A DNA stretch of 64,000 bases from assembly GCA_036897625.1 (NCBI GenBank), contig JAYMTA010000006.1:1-64000 (forward strand), written 5' to 3'. Numbering within the stretch: position 1 is the first letter of the stretch; each line of letters opens with the position of its first letter. The translations under genes and the position numbers were made by a program. Under the pieces are notes generated by a model. It had not been told where the DNA came from. It was given only the letters and a program-made list of their open reading frames with translations, and made no database searches. Of this stretch, positions 51,485 to 63,842 are shown piece by piece. The DNA is from Pelargonium cotyledonis. Its lineage: Eukaryota > Streptophyta > Magnoliopsida > Geraniales > Geraniaceae.

Positions 51485-51924
51485 AACTTTTACCAAACTA
51501 AGACTTTCAACAGCTAGCTTCGTGTAGTCCTAGAAATCTCAGACCCATTTATATAATTTATTTACCCCTTACCCTTTTTGTTATGCTGAAACTTGAGAGT
51601 ATTTCTTATTATGGTCAGATTAAAATAATTACTTGGGCACCCCTTATTTAGGCAAGTTCCCCAAAATCCTGTGCACTTTTTATTACTTACAACTAATACT
51701 AAAAGTCTATAGAAAAAAAGGAGTATCTATTACTAATAGGAACTCCTGTAGTATATAAGTTTAGTAATTGAAAGAAGTAAAGTATAGAAAAGCGCTAGTA
51801 TACCTTCCTTTTTTTTTTAATTTCGGCTTTTAGTTAAGGAATCCAGGAAACGAATAATGACTAAAGGAAGGAGTTTATGAATTATAATATTTGTTAATTA
51901 GTACTTCCTTTTAGCGAATAATCT

Positions 51925-51936
51925 AGGACTTGAACT
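51925..51936 (-). repeat. T-arm fragment
   Basis: AGGACTTGAACT on the plus strand is the same T-loop phrase in the same orientation as at 12.2, 14.2, 29.6 and 60.4 kb. No D or anticodon arm is seen. Confidence 0.28.
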
Positions 51937-52601
51937 CTTAGTTTGTGTATTCCATTCCCATAAAGTTATCTTTGAGATTATGTAAGCAATACCCTTAGAG
52001 TTTTTATTCTTAATATTAATATAACTTTCTTGCATGGGATTTTTTACCTCGAAAGGGAAGCATTTCTTTTTAATCACTTCTATGAAAAAGTATGAAGAAG
52101 GAAGAAAGTTTCTTTAATTTTAGGACTTAATATGCGCTTTACTTTGGAATTCTGGGCTAGTACATCTCGATTTTTGCACTTTTCGAATATCTGATATAAA
52201 AGGAATTCCCTCTTGTAGAAGAAACCGCCCTTGTGCAAATAAGCTTTGTAGTCTATTAGTTTGAATTTCACTTTATCTTAGGATTCCAAGCAATAGTTAT
52301 TAAATTAAAGGATAAAACAGTTACGAATACCCTTTTTATAATAGACCTTACTCTGTAAACTACTCAGGAATCCTAGATATATAAAGAAGCACAGACCTCT
52401 AAAGAAAGAGTTTCAAGCCCTAGAAATAGGTAATAAAAGACACCTCCCGGGCTAGTAAGGTATTTGACAGAATAACTTTCCTCTCTTAAGTGATAACAGT
52501 AAAGCCTTTTAGAGGGGTATCTTTAGAGTAGTTCAGCTAAGTAGAACAAAGTCTAGTCGGTGGTTTTCCGAATCCTACTTGAAATAGAACTTCTTCTCTC
52601 A

Positions 52602-52674
52602 GGATGTATAGCTCAGTTGGTTAGAGCATAGAACTAAGGATACACAGGTCAGTAGTTCGAATCATGTTAACCCA
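52602..52674 (+). pseudogene. tRNA-like relic with perfect D arm, isotype unclear
   Basis: GGATGTA, TA, then a perfect D arm GCTC-AGTTGGTTA-GAGC give the standard 5' half of a class I tRNA. The T loop TTCGAAT is at the expected distance, and the 3' end TTAACCC pairs with the 5' strand at four of seven positions. The anticodon stem TAGAA/TACAC does not pair, so the triplet AAG at the formal anticodon position means little. The T stem AGTAG/CATGT pairs only at its ends. Invariant loops are kept while stems are lost. It could be a pseudogene of an Ile-, Ala- or Arg-type tRNA. Confidence 0.45.
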
Positions 52675-54710
52675 AAAGCAAGAGTAACAAAATGGATTCT
52701 TTACGTACAAGATTTCAGGATATATCTTGTTTGAAAGTTTCTATACATCTTTGATTGCAAAATCCTGTAGAAAAACTCTATTATTTTAATTAAGCAACAA
52801 AAAAGTAGGTGATCAAAACTTGTATAGTCTTGCTACTCTAGGAGAGGATTGGTGTAATGAAAGGGAAATTCAATCTTACTCTTCAGAACGCAAAGCTATA
52901 GACTATACGTTAATAGAAAGGAGTATTCATTAAGGGAAGCTCTTCTATTCTTGACCCAGTTGAGGTAGTAAGAAGGGAATCAGATTAATACTTTGTCATA
53001 GCCCCGAAAAGTTTACAGAGAGTTAAACTCGCGTCTAGACCTATAAGTAGCTAGAAGTCTAAGAAGGAAGCTAAAACAAAAAAAGCACAAACAAGGCCAA
53101 GGACTTAACTTAATACGTATTGGTTATTGTTTAGTAAGTCAAAGTTAGCAATTTTTAAGAAAATTCTTTATTTTCAATTTGAGAAACTGTTTAGTACCCT
53201 TGAAAGCGGATAGGGAGTTTAAATAAGGGTAATTACTATCTTACAGGTATTTAGTTTTAATAACAATAAGCAAGTTGTACATACTAGGATAGCGAACGTA
53301 GTAGCTTTAATTTATACAAAAAACTGCTGTTGCCTTTGCTTTGAAAAATCATACATAACCAAGGAAGAGAACACGCTGAGCTATACCTATATTTAATAAC
53401 TTGTATTATGTAAAATATTAAACTTCAACCCTGCTTTTTCGTCAAGTGAAATTAAGAGTTTCAAAGAAGGGAAAAATTGACTCCTTATTGTTTATAGAAA
53501 GAAGTATAACTACTACCTTTATAGTACGGGGTTTAGATTACAGTATTCCTTATGTAAGAAGCTAATAAGGGTTCTAAGCATTATGAGTTTTACAAAGCTT
53601 TTTCACTTAATGATTGCCTACAAATCGCTTGATTAGTGCTTTTTGCTTTTAGTCCAATGTCTTCACTATGAGATAAAATCCATTTGTAGACGACTTTTAT
53701 TTACCTTATATAAAACCCTCTCCTGAAAACTTTTACCCACATTCCTCCTTTTTAATTTGAGTACACTTAACCTATAAGCTTAAGCTTAGTTTTTATATCT
53801 AGATATTGAGTCAAGTTTTTGAGAAAGGTATACCACATCTTGATTTCCGGTAGGACGACTCTAACTAGGCTCTTATTTAGTTTTTTGAACTAAAGCAGCT
53901 TTTCTCTTTTCCTCAGTACCATCCTTATAAAGAATATTCGCTATAAAAAATCTTAGTACTACCCGCTAAATGAATATAAAGTCCAGTATTAGATATACTC
54001 TTAATTTAATTCTTTATAGTTACTCCTTGAAAAGAAGAAAAAGTAGTGTAAGGTAAATCGCTAGGAGTTTTAGTATGTAATGGGGCTCCCACTCAAGTAT
54101 CAGTGAACGTACGAAAAACCTTTTTGCCTTTGGTTTTTCATATGCCTTCTGTTGCACAATTATCCTTGGAGTGGTAGATTTCAGAAGATTTTGGTATATG
54201 TATCTGTATAACTAAAAATTGTCGCATACTCTAGTTTAATTAAGGAAGAAGCTCCTGACCGACCTTACTTATGGGGGTTTGTGAATGCATTTTCTTATTT
54301 CTTATCATCAGGTTAGGAAAATACTTAGTTACCCCTTATCAACTTATGCTTTAGGAATATAGATTTTGAAGTCTATAAGTATTCTAGGCCTTAATTCCTT
54401 GAAGTATAGAAAACTTTACATGACGATAACAGGAGGCACCTACCCTAAACTAACAGAAGGGTTAACGAATTTTTTAGGCCGCGTCTAGAGTTTTTCAGAA
54501 TTACAGTTAGGTTTTAAGAAGCAAATATACTGGATTTTAAGTAGTACTCTACTAGAATACTGCTTAGTGCATAAAGAGGAATTTCTTAAATTTCATTAGA
54601 CTATACTATGAACTATGAAAGGATACCCTTTTTTAATGTAAATTATTACTAGAATAATTACTAGATGCTAGATCGTTATTCTTAGCAAAGTTTGATAAAG
54701 GAAACTTAAG

Positions 54711-54765
54711 AAGCGGTTCAGATAACTCCGTAGAGTTACGGAGCCCATTTGTTCGAAAGCGTGTC
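54711..54765 (+). pseudogene. Possible tRNA-like relic with strong hairpin
   Basis: A perfect 7-bp hairpin, CTCCGTA-GAGT-TACGGAG at 54726-54743, is followed by CCCATTTG-TTCGAAA, which recalls a T loop. If it was a tRNA, the hairpin would be the anticodon arm with a collapsed loop. It could equally be an unrelated stem-loop. Confidence 0.25.
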
Positions 54766-56611
54766 ACTCACGGACCCCTATTAATTTTTATAATACTAGG
54801 CGTGTCTTTGGATTGCTGTAATTCAAAGGTTTTAGTTATTACTTTTTGGGTGCAAGACAGTGTGTTCTCATGAAATTACATACCTATCAAGACTCTTAGC
54901 AGGAGACTTTAACTCGACTAGGTATATAGCAATAAAGTAAATTGGTTTTTTGAAGTTATAGAAAACTGAAGTTCAGTCCCAGCACATGCTCATGAAATCT
55001 TTTTGATAGACTCCTTTACATTTCCGTGGTTTTTATTAATTGATATCTGGGATGCCTAACTTAAGGACATTTAGGTAAAAATCTTTAATAAACTTTTCGA
55101 GTATTAGAGCTGAATTTAGAATTCTCAGTCTTGCCTGGATAAGAAATTCGGTGCAAAAGAACAGGTTTTCTGACTATGAATAGCGATGTAAACGATTAAC
55201 TAACTTTAAATGGAAAGAAATTCTATAGGTTCAAATAAAAGGAACTTATATCAGATACATCGGGGTAATTCTTTTTTTGCTCTTTTATTCGACCCAGTTG
55301 TAACTCCTTTTTCTAAGCTTTAATTTAAGTATTAAAACTTTAATCTATATATGTATATATGTGTTCCTTAAGGTGTGAACTAATCCAAAGGACTTGACTT
55401 TAGTATGTTATTACAAGTTATATATGCCCTTTTTATTACCCCTTCGTCTGGTTCTAGCACTACAAAAGAGTCCTTTCACTTTCCATAACTATTATGAAAA
55501 AGCACTAACTAAAAATATTATATCACTCGCTTTGCTGGTAGTTTATTGAGTTTTCAGTATTTATGGGTGCCTGTACAGGCTTTTAGTACTTCATTACAGG
55601 AAACCTCTGATAAATAACCCGTAGGAATCCGGACCAGTAGTAAAGAGTACAAGAGCCTAGCGTACAGCAGCTACTTATAGAATTCCCTTTCCTTTTGTTA
55701 CCAAGGTTGTGTTGAAGTATAGCTTAATGTCAAGAAAATCGATTTAAAATAGAGTAGGGAATTAGCATATATAGATACAAACAAATATTTTAGATTGGGC
55801 CTTAATAGTATTTGAATTTACCAGCAACGAAAACTAATTAATTTCAGTTTTATAAGAAACTAGGAGCAATTTACAAGGTAAAGGTTTGAGAAATGAGGGA
55901 CTTTCATTACGCTACAATGCTCAATATGATAAGTAGCTCTCAAAAGAATACCTAATCGTTACCTAAGCAGAGAATATATTATAACTTGAAAGAGTTTCAT
56001 GGATCCCACTCTTGGACCAAAAAACTAATTTTCTTTACTATGACACTTTACAAAATTCATTGACTTACTAATACCCCCTACTAGGAAACGCCTAAAACTC
56101 TATAAATACTTAGTGCCTTTTTATTCCCCGCACTTTAGAAAGATTGGGATACTATAGCGCTCCTTTATTTATAGAGCATACCTTCTTATTTTTTTTGATA
56201 GAATCCTAAATTACTCGATTTGTTTCAATAGCTCTTTAATTAGTTCAGGATTAACGGCTAAGTTTTTAATCCAGGCAGTCACAGGATTATCAGGTAAGAC
56301 AATGGTAAACTTCTTTTTATAGCTCTGGTCCTGATAAACAGAGAGTAGAACCAAATAAAAACAGTTTTTATTATAAATAGAATAGTGTTAAATATTACGA
56401 TGGTTCCCAATAAGTGCTGAGTGAGGAAGCTAGCTCAGTTGCGATTAGTATTATTATATTATGTATGAGTACAACTACTTTACACTTATGCATCAGGTTT
56501 TTTATTAACGAACACTGTCCTGTGACGAGCGACTCAACGGGAGAGACAGTAAGAGAGTCTATATTGGGATTTGTTAATAAACGTATAATATGGGTGGTCT
56601 TTATGTATTAA

Positions 56612-56690
56612 GATTCTAGTCGAGTTGGTAGGCAAAAAGCACGGCAGCACAAGTTAAAAACTGTAGACATTCGTGGATTCAAGTCTATTA
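56612..56690 (+). pseudogene. tRNA-like relic, possibly class II
   Basis: GTCGAGTTGGTAGGC resembles the D arm of tRNA-Leu, and GTGGA-TTCAAGT-CTATT sits at a distance that suits a tRNA with an extended variable region. The anticodon stem and T stem do not pair. It could be a Leu-type relic, but only the D-loop and T-loop phrases support that. Confidence 0.3.
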
Positions 56691-58735
56691 ATCAATACTG
56701 TACAATAGGCAATAAATTTAACTTAACAAAGTAGGAAGTAGAACGCCCGAATAGTTCAGCTCCATCTTACCAAGAGAAAAAAGTACTCAAGTATATACCC
56801 CGTTTTTGTATAGCGATTCAAGAGCCCCCTTTTTAAACTAAAAAACACTCAGTAATGATTAGGAGATTTTGAAAAAAAAAAAGTATGCCTTTATAATTGA
56901 TGAATCTTAAAAGACTACTATTGAATACTCCTGCTAGCGGTCATAAAAACTTTTGCCACAGTGAGACAGCCGAGTAAAGCATGTGGGTATGCTCTGAAAT
57001 TCATAATTCATCTGGTAATTTAATTTACTTTCTACTAGTTCTAAAACAAGGGTCTTGTTCCTAAGCGCTAATGTTATTTATGATATTGTATACTCGCATG
57101 AGAAGCCCGGTAAAAAGAAATTAAAGAAGCAACAAACCTTATGAAAAAAGGATATGTACTCACTTTCTTCGCCGGGTATTTGCTTTGGATAGGATATTTA
57201 TTATTTACCATGGAGACAAAGGTCCTAGCTACAGAAAAACGGATTTGCTAACTATTCATTATACTTGTAGTAATATAAACCAGTGGTATCCTATTACTGT
57301 CAAAGAAATAGACTTTTAAAAAAGCTTAGGCATTTAAATACAGGGATGGAACGCACGAGAAGAAAATTTGAGAGAATACCCTAAACATAAGCACGGATTC
57401 TTTTGGTCTTCTCTAAGTAAGGGAGATCTCATTTATATGGTATAAGTTGTATTATAGTTCAAATCTTGCTTATAAAGTACGTCGCTTTCAGGAATCCCAG
57501 GTTACGCTTTTTAGACATGGATTCTTTGCACTTTGAAGGCATAAAGAAATTTCAATAGGGAGCGTTTACGGATTTCTATAAACTTTATAAGGAATTCTTG
57601 TAAAGGGGATTACCTATATTCACAAGGAATGAAAATCTTAACTCTTATGAGCTATATATTCTTTATAAAGAGTCCGGATCTATAAAGACCCATTGTCAAA
57701 ACCGAATCTCGCCTTTATTTTTCATTTTTATAAAAATTAGCAATTATTCTTGGTTTTCAAAAGATCTATTCTTCCTAAACATAGTAATGCCCAGTAATTC
57801 AAGTTAACCAGTTCTTAAGAGGAGACTAGTAAGCAAGTAGTAACTACAAAACTAGTCGGAAGAAAAATCCTTTTCATTTTTAGGTACAAACACCTTTATA
57901 AAGTTTAGTAAAGTACATATAATTTTGAAAGTAGTCAATCTTAGTAATTGTAAAGAGTCCTTTACAAATAATTAGGGAATACGTAAAACTAGGGTGGTTT
58001 TATTTATGAGTAGAAAGTTTTTGATGGGGTCGATACAAGTGCCCGGCTTTGCCAGTTACGGATTTATCTCGGTAAGAGTTTGCATTTTACGGCTTTTGAT
58101 ACTAAATTTGTGTTGACCTTTTATCTTATATAGAAGAAGACTTGCAAACCTCTATATTTTTTGTTTTTTTTATATTTACAACTAACTTTCGGAAAACTCA
58201 TTTAGGTGGATTTTTTGTAATAATTGTTTAAAAGGAGCTTTAAATCCCCGGGATCCTTTACCGACTATTCTAAGGTTTCGATAGATACAACAACAGATTG
58301 AATGCCAAATACATAGCTGATTAAAAACCGTAGAAGCGTTCTATTTGATGTATATTAATAATTAGCAATAAGAATCCTGTAGTATAAGAGATTCCTTTAT
58401 ACTCAACCAGTAAACAGTAAGCTGCCTTGTGTATTTTAAGCGAAGAGTAGCTACTTATAGCAAAGAATGTAGTATTCCTTTTTATAAGTTTTCTTATTTC
58501 AGCTCTAAAACTGAATACTGGATATTGGTAATCTAAATTTCACGGTAAAATTCTTAGCTAGAAGAGATACAGGCTGAATATAGAATCCCATTTTAGTTAG
58601 CTAATACCCATAGTATCCTCGCTTATAAAAGCACTCTATTCTGTTCAGGGTTCTTAATCTAAATTATTGCTGGAGAGCTGACTAAAGAACTTGGGTGTAG
58701 GAGCCCCCTTTTTTACTGCGCAGCTTTCATATGTT

Positions 58736-58826
58736 CGGAGGAAGTGGGATTTGAACCCACGATACGCAGTTGCCCTTGTATGTTGATTTAGCAAACCAAT
58801 GCCTTAAACCACTCGGCCATCCCTCC
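58736..58826 (-). tRNA. trnS-GCU: tRNA-Ser (GCU), complete
   Basis: This tRNA reads AGC/AGU serine codons in organellar translation. All arms can be folded. The acceptor GGAGGGA pairs with TTCCTCC with one G-T wobble and the discriminator is G. The D arm has the class II form GGCCGAGTGGTTTAAGGC. The anticodon stem TTGGT pairs with ATCAA around the loop TTGCTAA, giving anticodon GCT. A long variable arm closes with ATAC/GTAT, as expected for Ser. The T stem GTGGG/CCCAC is perfect with loop TTCAAAT. CCA is not encoded. The length, 91 nt including the discriminator, suits a class II tRNA. From memory the anticodon and variable region is closest to plant mitochondrial trnS-GCU, with green-algal plastid trnS as the alternative. 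It is the only locus in the window with every stem intact, and its nearest tRNA-like neighbour is a decayed locus about 220 bp away at 59045-59110. No clear promoter was recognised. Confidence 0.92.
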
Positions 58827-59044
58827 ACGAGGTAGAACCTTATTACCATACATACTGTTTGGCTTTTTGTTCTATATAAGTAATTTCATTATCATTTCCA
58901 ATTAAGTGATTTTGAGTACAGAACCCTTCTTAAAAACTCTGATTCCCAACCAATAGACTAAGAAGGCAGATAAAGCCCTTGTATAGCTATAGCACTTAAT
59001 AAAGAGTAAAGTCTAGAATTTCATAACAGGATACCCTGGGTTTA

Positions 59045-59110
59045 CTTGAGTTGAACTGAACCTTTACCTGTGTGTTCTCTAAATGAGTACTTTACCACTT
59101 CAATAAATAC
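59045..59110 (-). pseudogene. tRNA-like relic next to tRNA-Ser
   Basis: On the minus strand GAAGTGGTAAAGTAC looks like a Gln/His-style D arm, followed by ACTCATTTAGAGAAC and then AAAGG-TTCAGTTC, a modified T region. It lies about 220 bp upstream of the intact tRNA-Ser in the same orientation, so the two could once have formed a short tRNA cluster. Stems are poorly paired. Confidence 0.3.
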
Positions 59111-60378
59111 GAAAGGCGATAATATAAGGAAGGAATTTTTACTTACATTTCAGGGTTGCCTAGGAGAGTTTAAGGCTTATGAAGTTTAGCAGATTAAGAC
59201 TCCGAAAGAGTCGGGTTAAATCCCAAGTCGTTATCTTTCTTTTCGAAAGTTTTTTAGTTACTACTTTTATATTTATAGCAAAGAGGTAATTCTGATATGA
59301 CAAACCTTTGCTTAGGGGTTCTAATCGGTAAAATCCCCACTTTTGGAGTTTTGCAGAGTTCTTACTCGGGATACCGGGTTTCATGGATAATAAAAGTAAA
59401 AAATACAAGAGTCAGGGGGTTCCATTTAATGAATCTGATTAAGTAATTTCCTTACTAAGGGTTTATTCCTAAACTTAAGATTCCCCTTAATTTTAGCTGA
59501 TAATCATAAAGCTGGTACTATCCCAGAATCATTGGGTTTTCAATTTTGTAAATAAATAAAGAACGTAGCTTTTGTTAAGAACCTAGGACTGGTGGAGCTC
59601 CCCTGGTACTTGACAAAAACATTATTATGAGAGGGTGCTTTTTCTGAGGTATGTCATGTCCACAAGCCTTTTGAGTTTGAGTAAGCTATAGAAAAGCTAC
59701 CATTACATAAATACGAGATTCCTATATTCGGGAACAAGAGAAATGCAAATAGCCTAAAAGTATAGGCGGTAGAGAGTAATATAAGGAGGTTTTAATTTTC
59801 CAATATTCATGAGGTAATCTAATAGAATCTCGGTCTAAAAGAATTACATGAAATAAAAGAAATTCTACAGAGCATTTTCTTATTATAGAGTGCACTACAT
59901 GCGCTAACCCCCCTCCTTTACCAAGGACCCATTCTAGTACATGAGCATGGGGGTTTAACTATTGCGACTGTCCCCATTTACAGATGTAAAGTTCTTAATA
60001 AAAAGGGAAGAGCATATCCAGAGTTTAGGAAACCCCTGATTTCTTTAATGAATCAAAGGTTGAGTCCTAACCTGGAGCTTTCTGTTTCTCTACTAACCAA
60101 CTCTCATTAAACTCCGTATTTTCTATAGGGTAAGTTTCTCTACCTAAAGCTAGTCTAATAAGAGAGTGACTGGGCGGACTAGCAAATATCTTTTAATTCT
60201 AAAACATCCAGTTCTGGTATTATGAAAGAAGCCCCTTACGAAGTGATTGAGTGTGAGTATATACATAAAAGAATAAAATCTATACCGAAAACAGCAGTTA
60301 TCGATGAAATTGTATGTTAAATTTGATATTATAAAAAAGCTTATACTTCTCTACGTACTTTGTCTTTCTTAACTATAG

Positions 60379-60430
60379 AAAGGACTTGAACTCAGGCGCG
60401 TACCCTTTAGTTCGATGAAGTAAGTTAATA
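60379..60430 (-). pseudogene. Possible tRNA relic with T-loop phrase
   Basis: The minus strand carries GGGTACGCGCCTGAG-TTCAAGT-CCTTTC. This is a T-loop phrase with a partly paired stem, preceded by a region that could once have been an anticodon arm. It shares the plus-strand word AGGACTTGAAC with other relics in the window. Confidence 0.27.
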
Positions 60431-62060
60431 AGAGCAGCTTCCCACGAAGATAGTATTGAAGTTTAGCTTACTTTAGGAAAATACAAATAAGAAAGAATTG
60501 TAGCCTCATCGTTATAGTGTGCTTATTTAGCGCTCTGTTTCTGCGCGGTGCGGTATACCTTTTGTTTGAATCCTTTCAAAAACTTCTGATGCCTCTTGAG
60601 CTGCGATAGGATGAACCCTTTGAGTCCAGTCCTCTCTTGCCAAAAGGGCATCTGCTCAGTAGAAGAAATGCTAATATTATGACAAGTATTCTGTAAGACC
60701 ATTTGCCATCAGATCAGAAGCTTAGAATAGATTATTAATTCAAAAAAAGAAAATGTTGCCCAGTGAGTAAAAATAACATGGTTTAGTGGTCTTTAGTTAA
60801 ACAGCTATATTTATATAAAGTAACTCTATTTTAGACTTATTGGGTTTGAACCCTCAGCATTTAAAGAGGAATACTTGCATTTTTTAGTCTCAATAGATAA
60901 AGGAAGTTCTCGTAATTCAACAGAGAAATGCAGGATGAGAGAACAAAATTAGACTTTTAAACTAGATAATAGTAGCTATTTCTATATTCTTAGTAATAAA
61001 ATCCTCCTAGTATAAAGTTATTCTCTATACCTCTCTGGTTTGTTACACAAAACTTACTTTATTAACGAGATACCAATCCTTTAGAAGTCCTGGTGGGCTT
61101 TTCCCATGTGTACAATACAAACTACCAATGTTATTGAAATAGATAGGGTGCATTAAGGAGCCCCTTTTGAGATACGATATGAGCCATTCAGGATCCTATT
61201 GGGAGAGTAAGCTAATCTTGAGTATAGTTATTCTTAGTACTACTTTATGAGCATTTGTTAAAATTTCACTTTTCCTTGTATAGGCTCTCGGGTGAATCTT
61301 CACCATAAGCTGTAGTTTATTGGATCCCCCTCTCTCCCGAATTTCTATCGCTATTCCAGAAAAACTGTTTAATTTGACAAAACCTTAGGGCAAAGTAGGA
61401 TAAAACCCAAGTTTTAGTGCGGCAAGTTTTTGGGTTTGTAACTTATACTAAAAGTATTCTTATTACCGGGGCTTGGCTAAAAAAGATACTAATTTAATTC
61501 TATAAAAAGTGGTTTTTCTTAAGATTTGTGAATACTAGATGTGGGGGTTCACTATGTATGGATCAATAGACAGTACTTCAAATTGCTTTGAAACCCGTGT
61601 ATCCTCTAAGATAGAAGGCATGGAATATATACATCGGGTACCCCTTTTTCCATCTTTAGACTTTATCGAAAATTATTTAATAAGTCTTCTTTGATCCAGA
61701 CTTCTGAGTTATTATATTGGAATGAAAGATTGCATGTATACGTGCCCTTTTGTCTTGGGCTGGGAAATTAGACTTACGGAGGCTGGCTGTACAAATTTTG
61801 ATCCGTAGGGCCTGTGACACACAGTTTCAAAAGGAAAATTACCACTGAGCTTATACTGGATTTGTCTTCTAAATTATAGACAACATTAGCTGAAACGGCT
61901 GGTGTGCCACCGACTGCCTATAAAAAGCTAGCACAATCCATAGATAAAATTCAATATAATTGAAGCAAGTTTTGTCACAAGGATTTAAAAAGGTAACTAA
62001 AACATAAAAAGCGTGGACTATAAAAGACCTCCTCGAATTTGTCCGCGTTCCTTTTCTATG

Positions 62061-62129
62061 GAATAAAAAGTGTGGTAAAGCATCTAGAAATCCGTCGGTA
62101 TGTCGTAGGTTTAAGTCCTATCAGCTCTA
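62061..62129 (+). pseudogene. tRNA-like relic with intact T arm
   Basis: A D-loop phrase TGTGGTAAAGCA is followed, at normal tRNA spacing, by a fully paired T arm GTAGG-TTTAAGT-CCTAT and a candidate 3' acceptor strand CAGCTCT plus A. The complementary 5' strand AGAGCTG is absent upstream, and the anticodon region forms no clear stem. As with the tRNA-Met copy at 43.07 kb, the 3' half is the better preserved part. Isotype unknown. Confidence 0.38.
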
Positions 62130-63817
62130 GTAAAACTTGACTTTCTTTACCTATCAGGAAATTTATAAGACGTAAAACGGGGCTCCTGGAGCAAGCAAGC
62201 TAAAGCACATAAAACTTCCGGAGTTTAGGAAAGGGTGGGGCTTACTTTTTACTTATGAAATACCAAAAGAAATTACTTAACAACGTATAACTAAAATTCC
62301 CTTTTACAAGATTTTTTATTACTAAAGTCTGGCTCTGTCATTTATCTTATAGGCCGAACTAGCTATTGCTCTGCTCCTCTTAAAGAAGACTCTAAAATAT
62401 GCTGATGCGGGCAAAGATAGACTCCTATACCCTAGAACTAAAAGATAAGCTCGTTTTCTTGCTGTTGTCCCTTCAAAGTTTCCAAGTGTAACTCTCTACT
62501 AATATGGAAATAGTTGGATAAAACTCCAGAGAATCGAAATCTCCTGGATTTGAAAAAACTTTGCCTTTATTTAATATATCTAGCTACTCCTAGCAGCATT
62601 CAATGGAATTACAAGTTAAGAGTTTTATATAACCAAGCAAAGAGTACAAAGCTAAAAAGAAGTAAAATAGACTTCATTGAATAACAAGGCCCCTTCAAGG
62701 GTTGTAAGGAGTCCTTCAAGCTAGTTATTATTAAAACTCTTCTTATCGGGAAAGCTTTATTATTGAATTTTCGTGTAATTAAATTTAATCTATATTTAAT
62801 TTAGCAATTGAGTTTACTTAAAAAGTACTCGTAAACTTTGATTCTTTTTTGGTATCAAATTCCTTGTAATTCTAGCTAAGCCAACCCCTTTACCCCCTTC
62901 TTTATTACTGTAATTCCAAAAGGTACCCCCTTTATAGTCAACCCGTGTTCTTAGACTCCCCTTATCGAAGAAAAACTTACAAGAAAAGGAATCCGGATTC
63001 ATGAGGGTACCTAAGTTTATATAAATTTTGTCTTTTCTCGCTAGTTTCGAGGCCCACATTTTACCTCTTTACGTTTGATTTCTATATGTCTTTTATTTCT
63101 TCCCCGGTAAGGTGTTGATACATTCGAGGCTTTTAGAGTCAATATTTCCTATCTAATTTGAAATTCCTATTCCCCCAGGAGGTTTCCTATAAAAGCCCCA
63201 AATTCCGATTATATTGTAGAATAAGCGCCTCTTTTATACTTAGTATTACTCGCAAAGAGACACTTCTTCTAACAGAAATCTTAGTCTTTACTATAACTAA
63301 CTTCCTTTCATACTCCTTTTGTAATACCCGGTTTCAATGTAATTTTTAGTTACACCGCGCAGAAATTTGTAAAGGACTCTAATAAGTATAATCCTAAAAG
63401 GCCTTTTTTAGGGAAACCCGCTTACCCCTTAGTTCTGCATATTAAAATTTACTGAAAACCACCTACTTTAACAGTTAGCTAGCTGCTGAACTTCCTTCCC
63501 GTATCCTGTAAAACACCTATTATACCCAGTTGGAATGTAGGAAAACCTCGCAGGAACTTTTATAATATAATCATAAATTGTGAGCAGTTCTATAATATAG
63601 TATTAATTTTATTAATCAATTACTCCTTATTTTTCACTAAAATTTTAATCTGATCCACACTACCCTATGCTTTATTGAGTAAGCTAGTACTGCGTCTAGA
63701 GAAGCATGACTTTAGACATTTCTATCTTATCGTGTATTATAAAGAAATTTCTTAGAATTGTAAGCAATTATCTCGGAAAGCAATATATTTAGTGTTACTT
63801 ACCTTACCTAGTATTTG

Positions 63818-63842
63818 GGGTTTAAACCCAAGAGGAGCTCCT
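63818..63842. repeat. Two adjacent palindromes
   Basis: GGGTTTAAACCC (63818-63829) and AGGAGCTCCT (63833-63842) are each perfect palindromes separated by three bases. Side-by-side hairpins of this kind recall the double-hairpin or GC-cluster elements of some fungal and algal mitochondrial DNAs, but no homology is claimed. Confidence 0.6.

Larger units (their letters stand above)
52675..58735. other. Gene-free stretch
   Basis: It holds only weak tRNA-like relics near 54.7 and 56.6 kb. The longest frame is 65 codons (56414-56611) and does not resemble a known protein. Nothing suggests a transcript that would include the downstream tRNA-Ser, which lies on the minus strand. Confidence 0.65.

Noticed and set aside
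56745-56800. GAATAGTTCAGC, similar to the 5' part of tRNA-Trp
   Set aside because: There is no T arm or acceptor partner; the match is limited to about a dozen bases.
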